A stretch of DNA of 64,000 bases from Linepithema humile (lineage: Eukaryota; Arthropoda; Insecta; Hymenoptera; Formicidae). Position numbers and translations under genes: made by a program. Location of the stretch: positions 23,200,532-23,264,531 of the forward strand of contig NC_090131.1 of assembly GCF_040581485.1 (NCBI RefSeq), read 5' to 3'. Positions 48,374 through 62,800 of the stretch are shown here, piece by piece (position 1 is the first letter of the stretch; the number at the start of each line of letters is the position of its first letter). The notes below the pieces were generated by a model. That model ran no database searches. It had not been told where the DNA came from and saw only the letters and a list, made by a program, of their open reading frames with translations.

Positions 48374-50857
48374 CTGCAAACAATAAAAAAAACATTTCAT
48401 TACGGGGAATGTTCAATGGTGGAGTTTCTATCTGTATGTGTATATAATAATGCGTCGCGTTTGAGTGTATAGATATATATGGACATTGCATTATAATGCA
48501 CGGCAATCGTGATTAGACTCCGCGAAACGCAGATAGAACAGTCCACTATGCGTGTTGTTCTCTACCAAAGCGTTATGCGCGGTGAATAGTCGTGATGCAT
48601 TTGATTGGTGCACGCCATTTCCCAATGCTTTTAGGATTAAGCGCCGGTCGGAGAGTGTGACAGCTATAAATAATTCAGACAAATTTTTCACCCCGCAAAT
48701 TTAAACTTCGCGGCGTGATTTAATGTCCTATAGATTAGTGATTGCAAACTTGTTTTGCCAGTAGTGGACTTTTTATAAGTGGCGGAAAGCGTCAAGCTGA
48801 AAGTTTAAGCTCGCTCCATTTAACTTTTGATGTATTTCAAGGAATACGTAATTCTTGTGATCCGAGCAGTAACTAAAATTAGATTTCACACGAATGTTGT
48901 TTTGTAAAATTGCATGTTATTGGCGGGGATCAACTCAATTAGTTTGCAATAAATCTTTTTTGTACGGAGGATTAGCCGGTTCCTTTAACATTAATTTAAT
49001 AAATTAGATAATTAAATTAACAATTATTAATCACACATTTTTCGAGCACTATTTATGTAAATGTATGAAAACGAGAATGCAAGATTATGAAAAACATTGC
49101 AATAATTTTTCAGAAGTTATTTATATTTTGCTGAGCTTGTATGAGAACTCGTATTTTCGTTCCATTGTATTTTATTATTTGATAGTGAAAGAATGGAGGA
49201 TATATTCTTGAGGAGATCTTTTCTCAAGATTAGGATATACCAATCTTATTTCCATTATTTTTTTGCGAAGAAAAGCGTTTTGCTTTTTTGAGCACGTTTC
49301 CGTGCAAGAATAATAGTTTTCTAACTGCAGCATCATCAATCTATGTAAAAAATAAGTTGATTTAGTATGCAAAATTGCGAGTCAAGACTAACGAGAATAA
49401 ATACAACAAAAAGAATTGTTCAAAGAAAAGCGGTTCAATTATCTGTGTCAGAATTTGAAAAAAACGGGAATGACTATATTTTTTGAATAATTAATAATGC
49501 TGCACAATATGCGAACATTAATTATTGTGTAGATTAAATTATTGTGTAGACTAAAGATTTTATTAACATGAGTTATAATAGTGATCTTATGCACAATATC
49601 TATCATTATGCACGTAATTAACTCAATTAGTATAATTGATTATGTTTCGTCAACATTCGTTAAAGTGTTTAATCGAACGATATTACAACATAACATGAGC
49701 GATTTTCAATGTAAACTCTATTACTATTCTGTAAACTCAATTCCGTGCAGCTCCGCGATAGATGTGATGGAACTCGTGGGCATAGCTTTGTTTTCGCGCT
49801 CACAAGGATATTACCTCGCGAGGATTATGCGCTATTGAGCAACAAATGCTGATAAGGATTATTCACGGTTTATGAGCGGTGAAAGCGGTGAAATAAGAGC
49901 GCTCGAGCAGCACGAGTCATCGAGTCTTTCTCGCAATTTGCGACGCAAGTTGATTTTAACGATCCATTTTTCTCATATCCCCGCATCGTTCGTTTGCACG
50001 AGGCGGCGAACCGGGAGACAGACAAGCTCACAAATGATCGTCGCGATCGGAAAACGCTTTACTCACACGCTCAGAGTTGTCGCGGTCGCGAATGTATCGA
50101 GATTCCGGCGACGTCGAAATGCGAGGAAGGCGACGTGGTTGTCTTTCAGTAATTTCCACTCGAGACGTTTGCGGTCATCGGTACTCTTGTTCGCCGTCTT
50201 TCCGTCGATTACGAGACACTTCGAATCCTATTTCAGCGGTGCGATCAAAGAGAAAGGACAGTCGATGGTCTCTATTACCATCCGAGAGAGAGAAAGAGGG
50301 ATGCGATCCTCCCGTTCATTCCTCTTTGTCTGTTCCTCGAGAAACCAATCGCAAAGAAGGAAGTGTGCTATCCCGCGCGATCTAAATTAATTCAATGTAC
50401 GTGTTAGTATTGGGGTGAATGCTTTCGATAAACTTGGTCGAGCGCGCCGCCTCGCAAAGGACGCGCGCTTGCGGCCACAACTTATTCCGGGGTAAACTTT
50501 ATTCGCCGCCGTCAAGCGCGGAAGTAGAATTTCGGGGGTCGCAATTCCGTAATTAGTATAATAAATAATCCAGTAGGTTACTCCGAGACGTTGTAGCGGT
50601 GTTTACATAATGTAGATGCAACGCGCACGTAACGTACTACTTCTTGAAATGGGATAAAAATGCATGAAACGTGTGCCGCATAGAATGTGGCGCTTTCGCG
50701 AGACACGGAAGCGTATAACGTTTTTCTCCCGCATAGCGCTTACAAATTTAAGTGGATTCATAAAGTTGCTGATCGTCGACGTTATAGCGCGACGATCAAA
50801 TTAGCCGTCAATATCAAATTTATTACTATAAATCTACATGAAACATATAAGAGCCAG

Positions 50858-50879
50858 AAATTTGGCAAGAGCCAAATTT
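50858..50879. repeat. Small perfect hairpin
   Basis: AAATTTGGC and GCCAAATTT are exact reverse complements separated by the four bases AAGA. Confidence 0.8.
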
Positions 50880-52956
50880 ATATTTATATTCTACTTGTAG
50901 ACTTGAAAAATGAACAATTTAATGCAAGTTGCTCGCTGGAATTTAAAAATTTCTCAATTTCTGCATCCCTCTATGCTTTAGTCTTGTTATGTTATGAACA
51001 TATACGTTTATATCATTTTCATCGCTCTCAATATAAACCAGGATCGCTGTTTAAGTAACGCCCGGAGCACTTTTACCCCGCGCAAAATTGCACGAGCAAA
51101 TGGAAGTGCATCTTCGCGGAATAGCTGCGCATAACGTGCAAACGGCGGAACGTCACGATTAGACATTTCGCATACGGCGCACGATGCCCACGAGACGTTT
51201 AGTTGCGCAAAGAGATATTCGGCGGGTTGAGTGCTGTTTGTTTTCGCCATTAAGCCGGGAAAATATGGGTTAACTGCTGCCAAGGGCCGCAGATCGGTGA
51301 TTAAGTACAATAAATAATTCCGTGGCACGGGTAACCGTGCCGCTAAGCTCTGCGTGCAGATAACACCATTGCACGCTCGATCTTGTGCTTTTTCGCAACG
51401 GGAGCGTAATTTCGCAAAAGAGCAGGAGATAACATGCAAATGCTGCAACATCTCGTTTCGCAGAATGCTCTCGATACTGTAGCAATTTATTGTCCGTGAA
51501 GGCGCGCGCATATAAATACACGTAAAAGAGATATCGCGCCTAAAATGCGGGCAAATAAATAGATTGATATACTGCCAGATCTGTCATAAAAACAAATCTC
51601 TCTCTACTCCTCTATAATTTTTACAATTATTCTTCAAGAAAACTTCTGTTTCAATTAACATTGGAAAACATAACGTTTTTCTTGTTACTGCAGAGTTTAT
51701 TTTTATGACGATTTTTTTTCCCCTCGTAGTTATAAATAGTTACACGTTTTTATGTTGCGGATGGTATTTTATATCACGATGATGGATCATTCGCAAGATG
51801 TGTAATTCATTAATGCAAACATTTTTCTCGATATTCTTCATTCTGTATCTTTTTTCTAGTATTTTATCCAACAAAATATATTATTTTATATTTTTACTCA
51901 TTACATTTAGTTGCGTTTATTTAAGTATTACATATATATTATTAATTTTATAACATGGAGAACCGTAACAATAATAGTTAAAACATTATAATTCATCTCC
52001 TAACAATATTTTTAATTATATTTTTTCAAACGTGAAATTTTTAATTTTACGATGCTGCATGTTACATATGATTATCATAAAATATCTTTAGTGAATCTTG
52101 TTTTTTCTTTTTTTTTTGTTTTTTGTTTGATTGTATGAGTCCGTATGAATAAATCACAATTGCAAAAGATATGAAATGCGGAATATCATATGGAATCGTT
52201 CCGTGTTTCCATAAAATCGATTAGCGCCAGTGCATGATGCATGCGAAATTCAGATCTCATTCTGCGGATACACAACTAACACGTTATACAAACTGTTTAA
52301 AATACATTTTAGAATTCATCTACTAATTAACACCGCGTTCGAATTTGATAAATACGATTTATCAGTTGCAGGATTAAATATTTATAGAGACGAGAAAGAG
52401 GAAGAAAAAAGAAGAGCGAGATAACAAAGGCTAATCGCTAACAAACTTGATAGAACATAAAATCAAATTTATTACGCCGGAAGCATTATTTAAGCACTTA
52501 AGTCAATAACAATCTTTTCGCGGCCAGTTTCAATGTTTTTATATTATTTGCGTATTACAATCTACCTTGCTGCTTACAATAGCCCGCGCTAGTAACGCTC
52601 GAAACGCGATAGTCTCAGCTTAATTACTAGTATTCCCAATAAACGTAGCGGAATCCGTTTCGCCCAAACGAAGCCGGTGCGAAAGAAAACAAGCATTTTT
52701 CTCCCGATGTCCGTGTTGATTGCAAAATAACGGGCTTTATTGGCTATTACTCTGATTGTGGGCAAGAGCTTCGCGCCTGCCGAGTGCAAGCGGTGGAATG
52801 CAATCCGAACGTAAAATACAAATGAAACTCGCGCGCGAACAGTCCGCGATTGCCGATATAACATTACACATAAACAAGGTATGGCCGGTGCTCCCGGGCG
52901 GGGGATGTCCGCCATAGGAAATCGATGGGTAACCCCGCGGAGAATCGGCGGCCGCC

Positions 52957-52984
52957 GTCTGTCCGTCCGTCCGTCTGTCCGTTC
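52957..52984. repeat. (GTCC)n-like run
   Basis: GTCCGTCCGTCCGTCTGTCCGT within a CpG-rich patch. Confidence 0.8.
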
Positions 52985-53827
52985 CGTAACGCAGCAATTG
53001 GTATTTCGCCACTTTTATCGATCGCGATGCGCGTTTACGCGACAGCTCGTCCCATAAGCGTCGAAATTTTTCACACGCGATTTATCTCCGATTTATTTCC
53101 CGGCGTGCGGCAGTGTCGTCGTTAGCGCAAACGAAATTTCGAATCGGCCGCTCTTGCCGAGCCACGGCTCTGATCGTTAAACAACTTCGGGCGAGCAATT
53201 TAATATCCTGTTCCCCGAACGGTTATGCGAGTTTGTTCCGCGCGGAAAATGTAACATAATCAGTTGCAAAGTTGCGTATCGAGTTGAACGCTGAAATTAT
53301 TTACCGTCGCTGCGTTGCTGCGCGGATGTTGCAATTAACGAGCCGAACGTGACTAGGTATTTTGCGCGAAATGTTAGCGCTTTTTTCGCCCAAAACACTT
53401 TTATTTGCCTGTTTCTAATAGCACGCACGCAACGTAAGCAATTTCGCGCGGGGATGTCATGTTTAGTGACAGTCCCTATTCATTTAAGCTCAATTTCGAT
53501 GTAATGACGGGCGTTATGTGCGAGTTGACAATTCAGACCTGGTAAATAGCTGCGAACAAATGTGGACGGGCGAATTCGTATCGGCGCGGTTCAACGAACG
53601 CAAATAGCGGGCCCGGAATACTTTCTGTGAACGGGTTTATGAAAAAAAGCGATTGAATGTCGAATGCGTACGCGTACGCGCGTGATCGTGTTACCGAGAG
53701 CATTCATCATTTTCCCACGACCAGACGTGATTTACGGCGCCGATAAAAGGGATGACTTGGCCGTCAAGTACGTTGCGTTTTTTATTTGCCGCTTTTATTT
53801 CGAGCTTCCGCCCGAAGATGGGTCTCC

Positions 53828-53851
53828 GGGGGGGAGGGGGGGGGGGAGGGG
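53828..53851 (+). other. G-rich tract
   Basis: A run of G interrupted by two single A bases. It is similar in make-up to the tract at 42746-42771 and has quadruplex potential. Confidence 0.8.
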
Positions 53852-56800
53852 ACACAACGACGGACGACACAGAGGGTCAGGAAGATATGCAGAAAGGATA
53901 TATTTGTATCGATATTCTCTACGTCTCATTTATTACGCGTTAAAAACACATTCTTTCGTATCATCCGTTGAAGTGATGCAATTGTAGTAACGCAGTTATA
54001 TTCTGTGGCTGGAAAGAGCGTTATTCTCCACTTGTTATTCCAAATATGTTCAAGGATTATCCCGGATTTGCACGAGATCTTGTGTAAAAATCTTTCATCT
54101 ATATCCGTAATAGCCAAAATCTATTTGCTAGTACATCGCAAACCGCACAATGGTTACGCTTAAGCGTCGTGTGTCCTAATTACGCGGGTAATTATCGAGG
54201 CTGATTGGTAGGTAGTGACGATATAAGCCCATAATGAATATGGTTAAATCATAAGTGGCTCGTTATTGATTGCCGTGATTGAAGCCGCTGCAATGATGCG
54301 ACATCGCGCGCGCGGCATGGTTCTGTCAGTCAATTAACAGTGCGAAAAAAATATGCATGGATTATTACGTGTCAGATTTAGATTTGATAGCATCACGTAT
54401 GATCGGTGAACGCCTACGGTCCCGTGAGCTTTCGGCGATTATTCCTGAAAATGCTGGTTGTAAAAAATTATTGTGCTGTTGGATAAATATGATATGTACA
54501 AAATATAACGCCGAAACAACGCGCATAGAACGAATTTTATGTATTTTTTTTTGCATTATTGTTTTTGTCATACTATTTATGTAAGGTTTTCGAATACATG
54601 CTCCAATTTTTGGTTGATCGTAAACCACATGTTTTTTGCAGGACAAATATTTTTATATTGTTATTGGCGCATGTGAAATGTTCGTCACGCACAAAACGAC
54701 GTTTGTGTGCGGCTTCCATTATCATTTCCAGCAAACAAATTCGCGTAGCGGGAATAGCGTTATACGGAATTTAGAGACGCGAGCATAGGTATTCCACGCG
54801 AACTCTCTCGTTTCAATTCCGGAAAATGTCATTAATATGTAAGCACCGACATCAGGTTACCAGCGAAACTGGGCACGCGAATTTCGTTATTGGTAATGAG
54901 AAACTCGCGTGTCGCATGGGAAATTTGGGAACCATATTTTGTATTGATATACCGCAAAACTGTTACTGGCACGAGTTACTCTTTTCAGTAATGAACATCG
55001 AATTAAGCAAATTAATTATTGATAAAAACGAAAAACAGCCGAACGTTTATAACTGTACGTCATCGATTTTGACAGATTTCGATATTACAATATATGTAAC
55101 ACATAAAGTCATTAATGCATTAAAGTAAAAAATCGAAATTGTGTTTTAATTTATATATTGACGGATAATTTTTCATGATTTAAACATTACCTTTGTTAGA
55201 TGTCGCATTAATTCCAATAACGCTGACATAAATTGCGCTTCAAAAAAGTTACATTAATAAATATTGATGAAATAAATCTTTTATTATACCGTTTTGGAAT
55301 AATAAAAAATAGATTTGCATGTTAATATAATTTTGTTAATTTGACTTTGACAAAATATAAAGTACAATTTCTAAGTTTATAAATTTTGCACTGTTTTAAT
55401 CATTGAACACATCAGTAACTAACGCGTGTTAAAATTTAAATAGACGAGTATTTCAAGTGATCGGTCACTTATTTATTCCTGTGCTAAAGTTAAACGCGTG
55501 CTTAATGCAACCGTAGGAATGACTTCCGTTCTATTAAAACACGATGCCTCGCCGCAGCAGAGGCGTACAGCGAAGGGTCACCGTAATCGCGTCGTGTAAA
55601 CTACATTGGCCGGCACTTTGCGACACATCGACGCCTAATTTATGCGAGCTACAACTACGTTGTCTTCGCGGTCGTTGCAATCTCGCCTCACGGCCCCGGT
55701 ATCTCTACCGGGGGACGCAAGCTATAAAGTAGCACGGTATAATCACGAACCTCGAGCGAAACCGATCGTGCAGTCGGCGGTATCGTCTGTAACGCGCCTT
55801 AAGGGCCTTCCAATCGGCGCCCGCGCAGAAATTTGTAGCACAGAGTAAGCCTTAAACGTAGAGGGTGGAATTTAGTCTGGGCTATCGCAGATGCACAGGA
55901 TTACTGCATGGGAGGCCATACACGTTCCATTCTAACGTTTTGCCCTACGACATGTGGGCGTTGGTTGCGTTAGCTTCGAGCGTGTTCCCGTTTATCACGG
56001 TTTCAATAAAGGCACGGAAATTTGGAATACAATTCTATTTTGATCTGTGCCTGACCGTGCAAAAAAATTCAGAGACCCGCCTACCGGAATAAACCGAAGA
56101 AAAACTCGACGGTATAAAAAGATATTGCTCTATCGAGCGGTGAGCTCTTGTTTCAGCGTTGTAACGAAACAGACGTTATTTTTACTCTCGTCTCTCGCAA
56201 TATGTGTTTCTAACAAGAGAGATATTACTCCAGATATAATACGTTTTTTATGCGCTCGGAAGTGCCATTTGATTACTGCGGGCGTCGCGAGATTAGTTTT
56301 TTAAACTTGTATGCTTCTGCGAGACAGAAATATTGGTCATAAATTCTCACGGTGCGAATATCCGAATGCGAGTCTCCTGCTTATTTATCTCTGTCGTTAG
56401 TGCCTTCGTTATATTTGCTGCACGATGGAGCACGATCCACGAACGACGCATAATCAATCTCTTCTATGGAGCGGAAAAGCACCCGAAAGTATCCTTCATC
56501 CTTATTGCGAAAAAGTTTCCTCACTCGCTTCGATACTCGACACCGTAAAATGCTAAGAAATTCATTAAGTGCTTCCGTTAAACGTTACACGAGAACAACT
56601 CCGGCAAGGCAGCAACATCCTCGCGCAAACTGCCTTTCATACGACTTATCGCTACCGGGAGTCTCATGTAAAATTCATCCGATTCTTATATTGATCGAAT
56701 TTCTTAAATTCTTGACGCATACTTTAATAAGAAGCTCGTGCAAATTATCACTAGAATGAAATGATTTAAAATTCTACTGCCACCGAGAGTCGAATGCGGA

Positions 56801-59800
56801 AAAGTTTCGGGCTCATGAAAATAACATTCTTTCGATAAAGTTCGCGCCGCCGCCGGACTACTTCTGAGGCAGGCTGTTTTCATTGCGATAACCGTCGATA
56901 AGCTTTTCATTTTTTATTGTGACGTAGGGAGCATTTTTGTGCTAACGCGTTAATTTTTGTAAATTTTACTACGTTGATTTTATATTCCATCGCTATTTTT
57001 TTTTACTGTCGCTACGTAACGTTTATTTTGCGATGACTCGTTTAGTAATTGCAGTTTAAAATATTGCACCTTCAGAGTATCAATCTTAGTTGTTCGATTT
57101 CTGACCACGCCTATCCGCTTGGGCTCTATCGTAACCAGTTGTGCTTTTCATGGGACAAAAATAATTATCCTCTGCACGATTTTTCTACGATAATGCATCT
57201 CTTTTTCTGCTCCCTCCCACAGGCCTCTAACGACGCCATTATTCTTCGCGACGTGGTTTAAAATGCCACTTCGTTGGTGCGGCAAGTGCAGCGATGTCCT
57301 GAAGCGGTTGCGTTTCTAAAAGATTATTTCTGTTCGAAGCAAATGTGTACGTTTACACCGGGCGCGAGCGTTAAATATACCGCCGCCAAGAGCGATTGTG
57401 CTGGTAGGTTCTCCTCCTTCTTGCCCTGCTTTTTCCTTCCTTCGTAAACCATCTTAGGCAAACTGTAAAATTGCTGAATAGGCAAGGCTTTTCGCAGTGT
57501 CCCGCTAGTTTCGCGCGACAGTAAATAACGTTCTATTTTAACATTCAGCGTGAATATTAATACGAAACTTTCAACAATTTGTTTTACTTCCTTCCTACAT
57601 AAAAAAATGGCAAGGATATGTTAAAATATCTTTGTTCGAATATTATTTTTAATCACATAACCAGCGATTGATCGATAGCCTTTTAATATAATAACTATGA
57701 TTTATTCTCTGCACAACACACAGAGCATAAATATTCCAGACAAAACTCTAAAGCAATATAGCTCGCTTTACTCTTTTTAGTCATTGCTTTTAATCTCGGT
57801 AACAAGTATTTAACAAAGTGGATTCATGAGGGTGCTTTGCCGAGAAAAACAGAATGTTAACGGGCAATAAATGGAACGCCTGCAGAAGAGCGGAATTCTT
57901 TTCAGGAAAGAAAGGTTCATTCACCACCTGTGGACGAATGAAAAATTCAATTGTCCGCCCTTTTCTTATATGATAACGCGGAAATACAATCTCTTCCTGT
58001 TTCTCCTCGGTTGTAGTGACGTACATTTTTCAAAATCAGTCGCGCTGCAGGATTTCATGTGGCTTGCCCTATTGTAATGCAGAAGCCATTTCACAAAGTA
58101 AGAATGGAGGCGAAACGAAGTCACTGCGACGCAATGTATCTATCTTGAACCGTATATCTGCCGGCGTATTTCCGATCGATGAAATAGATTGACAACACAT
58201 GGCATTATTTTTCTCAGGAGCACCATCTCTCTTCAATCCTACAGCACGAAAGCGTAATTTGATTTATGCGCTGATTCGATATCACGGAGAAAGTATTGTT
58301 GTGTCCAAACGCCTCTCCGATCTAAACTCTAATACGTTATTGTAACATTGATTCGATTTGCGAGGAGCGTGATGAGTTCTGTGATTTGTGGCGATGTTTT
58401 TTTCCTTATCGTTATTAAAAACTAAATGTTTTTCTGTTTTGACTTTTCGAAAAGCATTTCGCCAACGTATCGCACCGCTTGAGGAGCAATTGGCTCTCCG
58501 CGGGATTTAAAAATATCTCGGATCATTGCGTGACTTTCGACAAACGGGGCCGATTTTAAAACCGCTCCGGGATTTAGCGCCGAGGTTCTCTCGGCGAGCA
58601 GCACGGAGAGGGCCGGATTTAGCTTAGCACACCGCCGGCTATACATTTATTTATCTCCCCAAAGTTTCACGCGCACCGTAACCCGCCCGTGCGCTCTATA
58701 GAGCTTTATTAACAGCAGTCCATAGATATCCCCGACTGCCACGCGCCTCCCCGCCGCAACTTAGGCGAATCCCACGAACGTGTTCGCGTTAGCATAAATA
58801 TCCGATTTTCTCCAGCCCCGTTCGTATAGGAACAACCGAGAAAGATTGCTACACCGCACCGCACGCCGCCGCCGTGTATCCGATAAATTCGTCCCCCTCT
58901 CACGACGTCACGAATTCGGCACCGTGCGGGCGTTCATTCAATAAATCAAAGTGGGCCGACAATTTCATCGGGCGTTCTCTAACGAAATAAGATTAACGAC
59001 GCTCCCGACGGCACGCGGTAACGCGCGCCATACCGCAAAGTCAACAGAACCATTCCGCTGACAGTCTCCATCGAGAGAATCTCGAAGGTTCTTCGGGAAA
59101 ACTTGCCTGTTCGTGCCAAGTGCCGACTCTGAGTGTCTCCGACTCCTCCTGCGAAGTTTTCATCGCGGTTATCGAGCATTCTCCATTTTCCATCCGCTCG
59201 CCTAATACCATCAACTCCGCGCGTCGCGCTCGCTCCGCTTCGTTTCGTTCCGGTTAGAAAGCAGACGCCCGTGTCCATCGTTTTCGTCGTTCCTCTCTCC
59301 GTGATACTCCCGCATCCCGCCCACGCTTAGTGGTAATAAACGTCGTTTAATCAGGTTAAGAGAAAACGCTGGAATCGCGCCAGTAATACATATCGTGAGA
59401 AAATTGGAAAGTGTTAAAAGGAATGTGTATTATCTAAGCGTTTTTCAGGAATAAAGCAAAAATCGTTCGAAATAAGAGCATTTGATCGTGGAAGTTATTT
59501 GTTGTCGACGCTTAGAACGTCTCAATAGATTAAAAAAATGTATAATAGAAATACAGTAAAGTGTTTCTTTAGAAATTGCATCCTATATCGAATATTTTTT
59601 ATAAAACAAATCTGGAAATTTTCGCGACATCATGTATACAGCTTTGCAAGCGAAATAGAGACATCGTATCTCTTGTGGACGTTCACGGGACTCGGGTTTA
59701 AGAAGGGTGCGCCGAAAGGACATGAAGTGCTCGTGGGGATGTTGTAGCTTACGCTATCTACCCCATCGTTCTTCGCAATCCACACGCGTCTGCAATCGAG

Positions 59801-62800
59801 CGGCAAAGATGTAACGTTCGGGGTACTTGGTATTGGCAGTTGGTTCTCGGCATCAGCTGCGCTTCATGTATAGCATCCTCCGCAAATGCATCGGTAGTCA
59901 CTCGTGCAGGATAGGCGTTTGCACCTTCGGATTGGATGCTCGTCGCATTAACGGAAATTTCAACGCTGAATACTGATCGATTCAGTGTTGATGTTTAATC
60001 TTTAGCATATAGATAGAATAAATAAGGTTCTTTTTCATCTCTCGTGTCTAAAATATTTTTTTTTTTTTATTTGCATAAAGTATAAAAGTAAAAAAAAATA
60101 AAAAAGCACGTTAATGCTTGACCACTATGTATATTGAGCACTGATTTAAAATGCTCAAATTAATTTGGCAAATGTTTGGACGTACAAATATATTTTTCAG
60201 TCAGAATTTAAGCCAATGCATAATAAGTCTTCAATTTTCTTAAAAAGAAAAAAAAATGTTTTTTTGCTCATTAACTGAGAGAGAAGATGAAGTCAATCGG
60301 AATGGAACAATCTTCGCTGAAAAATTTTCGGTAGCTATACCCTAGAGAAATTTTTCCGAATGAGATTGATCCGTGACGGGATCACGTAGCGAAGAGGATG
60401 GACAAGTGAGGTCATGTCGATTTTCCCCTACGTCGACAAATGTCGAATTGAACTTTTTCACCATTGCCGATCTTCGTTTCGAATACGAGTCTAGCTGTGG
60501 CAGCTATAGCTGTAGAATCTCCATCATCGCTATGATCGAAATTAGCATTTGCGCTACAGTCCAAATCTTAATCCTCAAAGCGGAACATCATCAAGCCTGA
60601 GTAAATATAACTATGTTAGACAGTATCTCTATCCGGACACAGACGGTGATATGTTGACTAAACTAACTTGTTTGCCTTGCTAGCACGAGAATTATTCAAT
60701 TGCATGATTCAGTTAACTATGTATTCACTAATAAAGATAATTATTATTAATAAAGAATGAGAATCAGAAGACAGAAGATTTTCAAAAGTCGTTTTCGCGT
60801 GTGAAGAGTTGTTTTGATGAGTGAATCGTATTTTTAAAAGATTCTCGAATTTTATGATGCTAGGCTGTGCTTGTTTGAAGATATTATTAAAATGTATTAA
60901 TAAAATCAGTAATAAATAATATCTCTCATAATAATACGTCTTTTTTTGCAGTTGATATCTTATTGCACAATTAGCTCAAAGCTAGTTTTCTAGCTTCCAG
61001 AAACAAAGAGCATTAAAAATAATGGAAAGAGATGTCATAAATAATTTTGTATTTCATGGAGTCATGTGAATCTCTCGGTATGCGTAACGAAAGACATTAA
61101 TCTGCTTGTAAAAATCGCGAGCTACGTTAATGTCGTCGTAATTCGAGAAAAAGGAGTATGATAAAGGCAAAAGAATTCACACATGATATCATGTCATATA
61201 TTTCGGATGAATTCACGAGGGATTCTGGCGAAAGGATGTAGAATATAGCCTGCGGTTTTTCGAGAGTAGGATAAGCATAAGAGATACAGAGAAAAAGAGA
61301 GACAGAAAGAAAGCGACTGGACGGAGCTATGGAAAAAGTGAGGAAGCGGTGCAAGTTGAACTATAAATTGTTCATTAAAGCCGCCACTCGGCAAGCAGGA
61401 GCGAAGCCTGAAGAGTGAATGCGAAAGTAGAGGAAATGGGATTCGACAAGGCGCTCTCTGGAAGGTAAAGTACCTGGGGTTTGATATTAACCTTTTCCAT
61501 TATAGAGGATACGTATTAGCTCTGAATTAAAAGAGAAATTCAATAAAAGCGCAATTGTTACGATTGTGAATTAAGAAAAAGGTACAATACAAGTGTATAA
61601 TGCAATTTACAAGTTAATATTACAAATATCGCGAGAAAGGTTACATAAATAGTATCCATAATAGACATATAATGTAACGCGTATCAAATTATCTTGTTTA
61701 TTTTATTCAAAAGAATTAAATGCATGCTAATTGATTCTTCCAAAATTTCTCACAGAAGAAGCTCCCATTTTTTTGAACACAATTGACAACGTGACTAATT
61801 TTATCAAACGATTTTATCGGATAGAAAAATTGATGAGGACAAAATCGTCTTTACATTATTTTAAACATGTATGCCAATCCCCGGAAATTAAAAAGGATTT
61901 AGAACAGCCACAGCTATTTGGTACGGAAAACAATAATGTTCTTCGTTTGCAGCACGGCGAGACCGGATGCCCAATTTTTTTACGTATAGATCGCTTTAAT
62001 CGGCTTACCCGATTGGACACTGCGCAGAACACACACGTATGCTTCTGCTCGCAACCTTTTACATTTTTGCATGAAACATGAAGTACCGAAAAGTTTTTTG
62101 GATCTCTACAGCAGCTTCGGAGATATTTGCTCGTTACGCATTTTACAAAACCGAATGCATGCCACTCTCCACAGCTATATATACGCTCAAATTTTGAAAC
62201 ACGCAAAATGTTAAAACTCGGCTTACAAAATTTGTGATATGGACATAAGCCTTCACTTACGTTTCGGCGTAGCCCATACATATGCATTTGTACAATTTTA
62301 TAAAGAAAACAGCAAAAACGAAGGAAGGAAATGAGATTTTCCGGATAGTAAAAAAAGTGAACCGTCGAAGGCATGAAGAATTTAATCAATAATATAAAAA
62401 AGGAGTTTTTTCCGCTTACTGCGAAATTTGTGCTATTCGAAGTCGTGAGGCAAGCGTATACGTTCGCATCCGAAGAAAAAAATGGCGGTGTATCAGACTA
62501 ACGTGATATATCACTGGTGAACATATTATAGGCGTGCCCGCGGAACGTGCCAGCGTGCCTAACCGATTCTCCTTGGTGAAAGGAGAAAAACCGTTTTCGC
62601 GCGAGAGCTTACGTATCGCTCGCTATATGAACGAATGTCTCCATCCGTATAACTGGTTCGCCTATATCCCTTGAAATCTCTTACCTTGCAAGAATATCTC
62701 TTCCCTTTACCCTTCTTCCAGTTTACCTTCCCCCTCCCCCTTCTCCATTCCACTTTTCCATCCGCGGCTGCGAATTCGTCGCGTGCACGTTCGCGCAAGA

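Noticed and set aside
48374..48506. Read-through start at 48506 giving MFFLLFAGATGLKD as an N-terminus for exon A.
   Set aside because: A strong acceptor (TTTTTTATTGTTTGCAG) sits exactly where the conserved part begins, and a phase-1 entry after a separate signal exon is expected for this family.
49872..50390. 172-codon plus frame.
   Set aside because: It lies in CpG-rich sequence with overlapping frames open on the same strand, is Arg/Ser-rich and has no domain.
51008..51511. 167-codon minus frame.
   Set aside because: No recognisable motif, and a second minus frame overlaps it. It is more likely chance than an exon.
61127..61394. Minus frames with hydrophobic starts (MHRFLTFSIAPSSRFLSVSLFLC and an overlapping one).
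   Set aside because: The hydrophobicity comes from a GA-rich low-complexity run read on the other strand, and no good phase-1 donor follows.
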